Positions 6,186-10,970 of a DNA stretch of 10,970 nucleotides are shown one piece after another. The DNA lies in contig DAOWFN010000166.1 in assembly GCA_030637945.1 (NCBI GenBank), positions 1 through 10,970 on the forward strand. Reading direction: 5' to 3'. The position numbers were made by a program, and so were the translations under genes. Positions within the stretch are counted from its first letter, which is position 1. Each line of letters opens with the position of its first letter. This DNA is from Gammaproteobacteria bacterium. Lineage in GTDB: Bacteria; Pseudomonadota; Gammaproteobacteria; SZUA-229. The notes beneath the pieces are model-generated. The model saw nothing but the letters and a program-made list of their open reading frames with translations, did not search any database and had not been told where the DNA came from.

Positions 6186-6220
6186 TTGCTATTAAAATAA
6201 AATTTGGCATATAATGTGCA
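6186..6220 (+). promoter_or_regulatory. Promoter of the PEP-CTERM gene: candidate sigma54 site with overlapping sigma70-like boxes
   Basis: TGGCAT (6205-6210) and GTGCA (6216-6220) place the GG and GC dinucleotides exactly 12 bp apart, as in the -24/-12 consensus TGGCAC-N5-TTGCW. The invariant GG and GC are both kept. A perfect TATAAT (6210-6215) lies within it, with a mediocre TTGCTA (6186-6191) 18 bp before, so sigma70 use cannot be excluded. The leader to the ATG at 6321 would be about 90 nt. PEP-CTERM genes driven by RpoN with PrsK/PrsR are known in other proteobacteria, which favours sigma54. Confidence 0.5.
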
Positions 6221-6320
6221 TTAATATAAGCAGAAACAAATAATTACCGCATTAATAAGCGATAGTTAGAAAATTATAAAAATTTAAATAATTAAATGAG
6301 AAGAAAAGGGGTGATATCTA

Positions 6321-6926
6321 ATGTTAATTAATAAATTATTAGGTTTAGCAATCGTACTGGCTTCAAGCTCAGTGTATGCGACATCTGGAACTGTAGCCGG
6401 CGACACGTGCGGTGTACCAGATAGAACAGCAACTTTATCGGCTTCAGACTACTGTTCGTATGGTGAGGCTAATCCAGATGCTGATGATATTCTTGGCTAT
6501 TACGCTGGCGACGCATGGCTAAACGAAGGTGAGCTAACTGGTGACGGCACCGATGATTACCTATCTGCAACTTCATCTATCGGCTGGGGTTCCATACCGA
6601 ATAATGGTACCTGGGGAATTGATTCATCATTTTGGACCATGTATGACCAAGCTGTAATCACCATGCATGTTGGTCATGCTGGTGATGCTGCTCCTGATCA
6701 CTGGGCTTGGTTAGTTACTGCGGGTGAGCTCACGGGAACATGGAGTCTTGATTTCGCAGGACCTTGCGACGGTGAAGGCGCTGTTGACTGTCGAGGTGGT
6801 GGCCTATCTAACATAAAACTATGGGGTAGAGGCGAAGGCACTACAATCCCAGAACCAAGCATCCTATGGTTAATGGGTGCCGGCTTACTTGGTATGGGTG
6901 TTCTACGTCGTAGACGCAAAGCATAA
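6321..6926 (+). CDS. PEP-CTERM sorting domain protein (exosortase substrate)
   Basis: This 201-residue exported protein has a signal peptide, MLINKLLGLAIVLASSSVYA (1-20), with likely cleavage after Ala20. Its C-terminal PEP-CTERM tail is IPEPSILW (176-183), a hydrophobic helix to about 195, then RRRRK (196-200). Such tails are cut and anchored by exosortase at the cell surface, often with exopolysaccharide or floc formation. The mature part is acidic and rich in Gly, Trp and Asp. It has cysteines at 30, 45, 149 and 157 that could form two disulfides. The pattern HWAWLVTAGELTGTWSLDF ... LSNIKLWG resembles a common PEP-CTERM domain ending in 'GTWS...LSHI.LYG'. The ribosome site GGGGTGA is well placed 7 nt before the ATG. 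No exosortase lies in the window. The molecular role is unknown. Confidence 0.9.
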   Translation: MLINKLLGLAIVLASSSVYATSGTVAGDTCGVPDRTATLSASDYCSYGEANPDADDILGYYAGDAWLNEGELTGDGTDDYLSATSSIGWGSIPNNGTWGIDSSFWTMYDQAVITMHVGHAGDAAPDHWAWLVTAGELTGTWSLDFAGPCDGEGAVDCRGGGLSNIKLWGRGEGTTIPEPSILWLMGAGLLGMGVLRRRRKA

Positions 6927-6940
6927 CCCTTCCTTTATTA

Positions 6941-6977
6941 GCAATAAAAAGCCCGGTTTATCCGGGTTTTTTATTGC
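6941..6977 (+). terminator. Rho-independent terminator after the PEP-CTERM gene
   Basis: A 16-bp stem (6941-6956 with 6962-6977), one pair being G-U, surrounds a 5-nt loop. The stem has a GC-rich apex (cccgg/ccggg) and a run of six T on the descending side. It starts 14 nt after the stop codon. Confidence 0.92.
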
Positions 6978-7323
6978 CTGTACAAATAACCATCCTAAGT
7001 AACTTCTAGAACCACCCTTTATCAAGACCATTAATTTCGATTAGCTAGAACACACTTGCGCTTGCGTAATGTCAGAAAATAAAATTGGAACTATTTTTTG
7101 ATTAATGCGCCCACGCAAGGTTTTCTATGATTGACTCGCTTAAAAAAACCAACTGTCGATGAGGATGCCGCAAAGAAACAAACAGCACAGTCATGAATCG
7201 AATAACTGATATAGTTAACGACGATTATGATAATTATTGAAATAATATTAATGGGGGGGGACTTCATCGTCGATGATGAAGCTGCAACGCGTTCAAAGAA
7301 AAGTCTCAGATAAACACTAAGAC
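6978..7323. other. Non-coding region between convergent PEP-CTERM gene and fixH
   Basis: No gene is supported here. It contains an imperfect inverted repeat (7055-7070 with 7101-7119, sharing cttgcg and gcg blocks), an 8-G run (7253-7260), and a 20-nt dyad cttcatcgtcgatgatgaag (7262-7281) with one imperfect pair. Two short stretches (7155-7196 and 7269-7313) read similarly in translation (VDEDAAKK and VDDEAATR), each ending in a stop, and could be decayed coding remnants. The dyad lies about 40 nt past the fixH stop and may mark the end of the cco transcript, though no U-run follows it on that strand. Confidence 0.45.
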
Positions 7324-7845
7324 TTATTCAGCTTGCAGAAGAACCTGCTTCGAACCTTCCAGCATGACCCTTTTCGCCAAACGCCAATCGCCGGCGTTTT
7401 CGTCGGCATTGCTGGTCAACTCAAAATGCCAGACTCCTTCTTGAATTCCATCAGCAACGGCGCCGACATATTCATCAGCAATTCCATGCTGTAACGTAAC
7501 CCTCTTATCCCTCTGTTGCTGGGTTGCGTGCTTCAGTGTCAGCAGCAGAGAAGACGGATAAGTATCAATCTTGCCTTTATTAAATTTTACTTTAATAAAA
7601 CCTGTCTCTGTATCAACATCAATTTCAGCAATCAACTGCAAGCCTTTCGCCGCATCTTCTCTCGCGATCTTACGGTTAATGCTTAAACCTTGCTTGTAAT
7701 AATCATCTGCCACCAGACCATCATCGGTTGTAACCGCTAGATAAAATGTAGCAAAACCAGCAATAACTGCTGATGATGGAATAGCAATTATCATCCAGAC
7801 TAATGGCTGTTTATACCAGGGGATCGTATCTTGATGGATCAGCAT
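7324..7845 (-). CDS. fixH: FixH family protein, cbb3 oxidase assembly
   Basis: The 173-residue protein has a short cytoplasmic N-terminus with WYKQPLVWMIIAIPSSAVIA (10-29), a single membrane helix to about residue 37, then DDGLVADDYYKQGLSINRK (41-59). The DDYYKQG motif is diagnostic of FixH (CcoH). The rest is a periplasmic beta-rich domain ending in GVWHFELTSNA and WRLAKRVMLEG. FixH/CcoH takes part in assembling or stabilising cbb3-type cytochrome oxidase in the inner membrane. Its ATG begins 1 nt after the ccoG stop and has no strong ribosome site, so translation is probably coupled. No ccoI or ccoS follows. Confidence 0.9.
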   Translation of the reverse strand: MLIHQDTIPWYKQPLVWMIIAIPSSAVIAGFATFYLAVTTDDGLVADDYYKQGLSINRKIAREDAAKGLQLIAEIDVDTETGFIKVKFNKGKIDTYPSSLLLTLKHATQQQRDKRVTLQHGIADEYVGAVADGIQEGVWHFELTSNADENAGDWRLAKRVMLEGSKQVLLQAE

Positions 7846-7846
7846 A

Positions 7847-9256
7847 TTAATTCAGTGGTACCGGACCGATTAACCTGGCCGCTTCATTTACGTACAAGTC
7901 ATCCGCATCAGTCGCGATCAAGTTAAAGTTTAATTTTGTGCTGCGCTGCTCCAGAGTATCTGGATCAACCTGTATTCGTAGTGGCAGCTCTATGATTTCA
8001 CCGCCATCGACTTCGATGTCGACAACATCCAGCAACATATTTAAATTTTCTATTCCTGTCACAGACAAACTATAACTATGAGGCTCATTGGTCATGTTCA
8101 TGATTTTCAGCATATATACATTCTCGATCAAACCATCATTGGTTTCACGGTATAGAGTATTACGATCACGTATCACGTCCATCGCCAATGGCATTCGTGT
8201 GTAGATCGAATAAAATGTCCCTACTGTTACTGCTGCCAATATACACGCATACAATATAATTCTTGGGCGTAGCAGGTGGGTCTTTTTACCCATCATGGTA
8301 TTTTCAGTGGTGTACTTGATCAATCCTTTTTCGTAGCCCATCTTGTCCATTACGTCATCACAGGCATCGATACAGGCGGCGCACCCTATACACTCGTACT
8401 GCAGACCATCGCGGATATCGATGCCCGTCGGACACACTTGCACACATATAGTACAGTCTATGCAATCACCTAAGCCGGCCTCTTTTGGGTCGATTGATTT
8501 TTTACGCGCGCCACGTGGATTACCGCGCATCTCATCATAAGAAATCACTAAAGTATCCATGTCTATCATCGCGCTCTGAAAACGAGCATAAGGACACATA
8601 TACATGCATACTTGTTCTCGCAACCAACCGGCATTACCGTAGGTAGCAAAACCATAGAAAAAGATCCAGAAAGTTTCCCATGGCCCCATACTAAACTGGA
8701 AGAAACTTGTTGTAAGTTCTCTTATAGATGAGAAATAACCAACAAAAGTTATGCCCGTAAACAGAGAAAATATTACCCAGACAAAGTGTTTAGTTACCTT
8801 AAGCCTAAGCTTTCTATGTCCCCATGGCGCCTTATCCAGCTTCATCTGCTGGGGACGACTACCTTCTATCTTTCTTTCTATCCACAAAAAAGCTTCGGTC
8901 CACACCGTCTGCGGGCAAGCATAACCACACCACAACCTTCCAGCCAGGGCGGTAAAAAAGAATAATGATAACGCCGCAACGATCAATATCAAGGTCAGGT
9001 AGAAAAAGTCCTGCGGCCAAAAAACCATTCCGAATATATAAAATTTACGCGCAGGCAGATCGAATAAAAGCATCTGCCGTTCGTCCCATTGCAGCCAGGG
9101 CGTGATGTAATAAAATCCAAGTAACGCCATAACGCCCGAGGTTCGCAGCCATGCAAACAGACCGTGCACTTCACGCGGATATATTTTTTGCCGCTTGGCA
9201 TATAACGACTGCTCAACCTCGTCTTCTACTTTTAATTTATTATCAGAATTACTCAT
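7847..9256 (-). CDS. ccoG: Cytochrome c oxidase accessory protein CcoG (FixG/RdxA), polyferredoxin
   Basis: At 469 residues this is full length. About five membrane helices (near 38-54, 82-104, 158-176, 194-206 and 331-352) flank an iron-sulfur domain. Cys motifs are CGYACP (110-115), QVCMYMCPYAR (215-225), a ferredoxin-type CIDCTICVQVCP (265-276) and CIGCAACIDAC (289-299), the last two binding two 4Fe-4S clusters. The C-terminal 370-465 is the Ig-like FixG domain. CcoG is an inner-membrane protein that acts in cbb3 oxidase maturation, reported in Rhodobacter as a cupric reductase that supplies Cu(I). It lies between the small membrane protein gene and fixH in the cco operon. The ATG at 9256 has no clear ribosome site. 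Confidence 0.96.
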   Translation of the reverse strand: MSNSDNKLKVEDEVEQSLYAKRQKIYPREVHGLFAWLRTSGVMALLGFYYITPWLQWDERQMLLFDLPARKFYIFGMVFWPQDFFYLTLILIVAALSLFFFTALAGRLWCGYACPQTVWTEAFLWIERKIEGSRPQQMKLDKAPWGHRKLRLKVTKHFVWVIFSLFTGITFVGYFSSIRELTTSFFQFSMGPWETFWIFFYGFATYGNAGWLREQVCMYMCPYARFQSAMIDMDTLVISYDEMRGNPRGARKKSIDPKEAGLGDCIDCTICVQVCPTGIDIRDGLQYECIGCAACIDACDDVMDKMGYEKGLIKYTTENTMMGKKTHLLRPRIILYACILAAVTVGTFYSIYTRMPLAMDVIRDRNTLYRETNDGLIENVYMLKIMNMTNEPHSYSLSVTGIENLNMLLDVVDIEVDGGEIIELPLRIQVDPDTLEQRSTKLNFNLIATDADDLYVNEAARLIGPVPLN

Positions 9257-9309
9257 ATGATCTATGATATGGGGAGCCCGTCTCGGGGAATATAAAACAG
9301 GAAAAACGA

Positions 9310-9576
9310 CTAAACTTTTTCTTTATCGTTGTTAGCAGAGCGATTTGTAACAGAGCAAGGTTTTAAAAAGAAGCAGGTAGATATCGCTGTCACAGCGCCC
9401 AGCAACCAGAACAAAAAGAAGCTGATCGTATAAACACCCAGTCGGCTGATATCATAATCTACAAAAATTATTTCGGGATCAAATGCCGTGGTAAAAATTA
9501 TCGTCGCAATACCTGCGGTGATAAATGATGGCCACAAGATAGCGATAACACGCTGTATAACTGGAATTTCGTTCAT
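9310..9576 (-). CDS. Small two-helix membrane protein in the cbb3 operon
   Basis: This 88-residue protein has two predicted membrane helices, about 11-31 (IAILWPSFITAGIATIIFTT region) and 48-70 (VYTISFFLFWLLGAVTAIST region). They are joined by a loop, DPEIIFVDYDISRLG, and followed by a polar, charged tail. I do not know a named function. From memory, similar short 'hypothetical' proteins with WPSF near the start and a GVYT/AVYT..FF.FW second helix occur next to ccoG in other gammaproteobacteria. GGAAG lies 7-8 nt before the ATG. It sits between ccoP and ccoG in the same direction, so a role in oxidase assembly or stability is a contextual inference. It is not CcoS or CcoQ, both of which differ in length and pattern. 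Confidence 0.75.
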   Translation of the reverse strand: MNEIPVIQRVIAILWPSFITAGIATIIFTTAFDPEIIFVDYDISRLGVYTISFFLFWLLGAVTAISTCFFLKPCSVTNRSANNDKEKV

Positions 9577-9672
9577 GATAATTCTTCCGTAGCGACAGAC
9601 AATAAAACCTTACGCTATCACAAAATACAAGTCACACAAAATCAAAACATATAGATACACTGATACTTAGCA

Positions 9673-9702
9673 TGCTAGCCAGCAACGTCCGCCAGGCTAG
9701 CA
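9673..9702 (-). other. Hairpin downstream of ccoP
   Basis: tgctagcc (9673-9680) and ggctagca (9695-9702) form an 8-bp perfect stem with a 14-nt loop, about 30 nt past the ccoP stop on the transcript. No T-run follows, so it is not a classical terminator. It could slow 3' decay of the ccoNOQP message and set lower levels of the assembly genes. Confidence 0.4.
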
Positions 9703-9733
9703 CACTAAAACTACTTACGTTTCTGTCTAGCGA

Positions 9734-10645
9734 CTAATCACTCTCATGAGACAAGCTATATATATAAGCTGACAATACATGCACCTTCGACTCACCAAGG
9801 AAGTCGCTGTGTGGAGGCATCACGCCCGAGCGGCCTTTTGCGATCGACTGCTTAATAGCGCCCGGCGAACCACCATACAACCAGATGTTATTGCTCAGGT
9901 TAGGCGCACCAAGTGCAACATTACCTACGCCGCCTTGCATATGACAACCAACACAGAACGTGTTGAACTTTTCTTCTCCGCGCGCTGCGGCCTCAGCATC
10001 TACTTCTCTGCCAGCAAGTTTCATCACGTATTGAGCAGTATCAGCTACACCGGCTTCACCACCGAGCGGGCCTTCCCAGGATGGCATAGCACCGTTTCTG
10101 CCATGCATGATACTTGTCTTGATCGCTTCCGGATCACCACCATACAACCAGTCATTATCACGCAGATTTGGAAAACCTCGTGCGCCACGCGCATCAGATC
10201 CATGACATACAGAACAGTAGTTCACAAACAGACGCTCACCTGTTTTCATGGCAGATTCGTCTTCAGCTAACTCTGCGACACTCTTTGACATAAAACCATC
10301 ATACAAAGGGGAATATTTCTCCTCAGCCTGTCTTTCCTCTTCCTCAAGTTGACCGACCTGCGTCCACTTAAAGAATCCTTCATAGGTACCAAGACCTGGG
10401 TACAGTGCAAGATAACCTATGCCATAGACAATAGTGACGTAAAACATAATCAGCCACCAGCGAGGTAGCGGATTATTTAATTCCTGCAGGTCTTCATCCC
10501 AGACGTGACCCGTGGGTTTACCTTCTTCGTCTTTTGAAATCGTGCCTTTACCATTTAATCGTAGCAAGACTATAAGCCATACGATGCCACCAACAGAAAT
10601 TGCAATAATAAACCAGCTCCAGAAGCTGCTACTAAAATCATGCAT
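9734..10645 (-). CDS. ccoP: Cytochrome cbb3 oxidase subunit III (dihaem c)
   Basis: CcoP carries electrons from soluble cytochrome c to the CcoN/CcoO core in this high-affinity terminal oxidase. The 303-residue protein has two N-terminal helices (about 8-30 and 62-84), the second preceded by the family motif NNPLPRWW (57-64). Two haem c sites follow: CSVCH (144-148) with likely axial Met187 in AMPSW, and CVGCH (231-235) with likely Met276 in VMPPH. The C-terminal haem domains are periplasmic. The ATG overlaps the ccoQ 3' end by 8 nt and has AGGAG about 8 nt upstream. The short charged region EEEERQAEEK (101-110) links anchor and haem domains. Confidence 0.98.
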   Translation of the reverse strand: MHDFSSSFWSWFIIAISVGGIVWLIVLLRLNGKGTISKDEEGKPTGHVWDEDLQELNNPLPRWWLIMFYVTIVYGIGYLALYPGLGTYEGFFKWTQVGQLEEEERQAEEKYSPLYDGFMSKSVAELAEDESAMKTGERLFVNYCSVCHGSDARGARGFPNLRDNDWLYGGDPEAIKTSIMHGRNGAMPSWEGPLGGEAGVADTAQYVMKLAGREVDAEAAARGEEKFNTFCVGCHMQGGVGNVALGAPNLSNNIWLYGGSPGAIKQSIAKGRSGVMPPHSDFLGESKVHVLSAYIYSLSHESD

Positions 10646-10802
10646 CTTTATTACTCCTGCTCATGTCATCGTCTTCAAGTGGTAAAGACGATGCTTTATC
10701 AAAATCTTTTTTACGGGCACCACTCCATGCCCACACCACGATCGCAATAAAAAATACGAAAGCTAGAACTGTCCATACCGTTTGTACGAAAACAGCACTC
10801 AT
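10638..10802 (-). CDS. ccoQ: Cytochrome cbb3 oxidase subunit CcoQ
   Basis: This 54-residue protein starts MSAVFVQTVWTVLAFVFFIA, has one membrane helix (about 6-26), then the typical WAWSGARKKDF motif (24-34) and an acidic tail. CcoQ proteins are small single-helix subunits that stabilise CcoP association in cbb3 oxidase. An AAGGTG lies about 6 nt before the ATG. The start overlaps the ccoO stop by 4 nt (ATGA), and the end overlaps ccoP by 8 nt, so the three genes are tightly coupled. Confidence 0.93.
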   Translation of the reverse strand: MSAVFVQTVWTVLAFVFFIAIVVWAWSGARKKDFDKASSLPLEDDDMSRSNKDA

Positions 10803-10970
10803 CGGCGCACCTTCACGTGTGTTCCCAGAGATTGCAGGTAAGCAATCACTGCGTCCATTTCTGTCTTACCTTCCAGGGCAGCAGGCGCGTTATTAATTTG
10901 CTCTTCAGTGTATGGCGTACCCAGCATTGTTAAAGCACGCATCTTGGCCTGGATATCACTATTATCAATC
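10799..10970 (-). CDS. ccoO: Cytochrome cbb3 oxidase subunit II, C-terminal part
   Basis: The last 56 codons of a minus-strand gene enter from the right edge. They contain AKMRALTMLGTPYTEEQINN and, after a short linker, GKTEMDAVIAYLQSLGTHVK, which is the conserved CcoO C-terminus. CcoO is the membrane-anchored monohaem c subunit of cbb3 oxidase. Its haem-binding CxxCH lies beyond the window. The TGA stop overlaps the ccoQ ATG by 4 nt. ccoN is expected next to it off-window, which would give the usual N-O-Q-P order. Confidence 0.95.
   Translation of the reverse strand, partial: IDNSDIQAKMRALTMLGTPYTEEQINNAPAALEGKTEMDAVIAYLQSLGTHVKVRR

Larger units (their letters stand above)
5830..6320. other. 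Long AT-rich non-coding region between divergent genes
   Basis: No credible coding sequence is visible in these 491 bp. The region must hold the dUTPase promoter (left side, minus strand) and the promoter and leader of the PEP-CTERM gene (right side). Near the dUTPase start are two small dyads: attaac/gttaat (5842-5858) and a 14-bp palindrome atagaatattctat (5864-5877). Further right lie the 20-bp direct repeats at 6001 and 6120 and the promoter at 6186-6220. Its A/T richness exceeds that of its neighbours and resembles a curved or regulatory DNA segment. Confidence 0.6.

Noticed and set aside
7055..7119. Imperfect inverted repeat as ends of a mobile element
   Set aside because: The arms match only in blocks, no target duplication is visible, and the inside is too short to judge.
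8276..8540. Two plus-strand frames opposite the ferredoxin part of ccoG
   Set aside because: Both are shadows of the Cys-rich ccoG coding sequence.
9779..10270. Plus-strand open frame of 163 codons antisense to ccoP
   Set aside because: Long antisense frames are common opposite conserved genes. The translation shows no domain, and ccoP is certain.
1..10970. CRISPR array, tRNA or rRNA genes
   Set aside because: I saw no regularly spaced repeats and no cloverleaf or rRNA-like sequence. The only repeats are the hairpin elements and the paired direct repeats described.

Overview
The window looks like chromosomal DNA of a moderately AT-rich gammaproteobacterium, probably a respiratory sulfur-metabolising one. 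This is inferred from gene content: a DsrE2-type sulfur carrier and a TusA-like protein, a cbb3 oxidase operon, a PEP-CTERM surface protein, a PPK2 polyphosphate kinase, and interspersed hairpin repeats with a 'taggagcg...ccgcga' core. The species cannot be named from this.

Left part (1-2330). The 5' end of a putative class I methyltransferase runs off the left edge on the minus strand. Next come a minus-strand DsrE/DsrF-like gene (240-887) and a divergent LysR-type regulator (1065-1952). The gap between them carries a perfect 10-bp-arm palindrome containing a T-N11-A LysR motif, plus a second smaller palindrome. A short minus-strand gene (1966-2211) encodes a TusA-like sulfurtransferase with a variant CxxP motif. 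A hairpin repeat at 2247-2312 separates it from the folate pair.

Middle part (2336-5829). folB and a divergent folK form a minus-strand folate operon. Divergent to it, rpmB-rpmG (ribosomal proteins L28 and L33) have a good sigma70 promoter and end at a strong intrinsic terminator. A PPK2 gene follows on the plus strand, convergent with a minus-strand all-alpha dUTPase. A second, apparently interrupted copy of the hairpin repeat lies between the two.

Right-centre (5830-7323). A long AT-rich gene-free region precedes a PEP-CTERM protein gene (6321-6926). It holds a candidate sigma54 promoter with an overlapping TATAAT box, and two nearly identical 20-bp direct repeats 119 bp apart that could be enhancer sites. 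The gene ends at a strong terminator, and about 345 bp of apparently non-coding DNA follow.

Right part (7324-10970). A minus-strand cytochrome cbb3 oxidase operon reads right to left: ccoO (3' end only), ccoQ, ccoP, a small two-helix membrane protein, ccoG and fixH. Overlaps or a 1-nt gap at ccoO/ccoQ, ccoQ/ccoP and ccoG/fixH support translational coupling. CcoOP (with off-window CcoN) form the oxidase, and CcoG and FixH are assembly factors. The copper ATPase ccoI and ccoS do not follow fixH here.

The most interesting signal is the upstream region of the PEP-CTERM gene. I did not find a clear-cut new multi-gene system.
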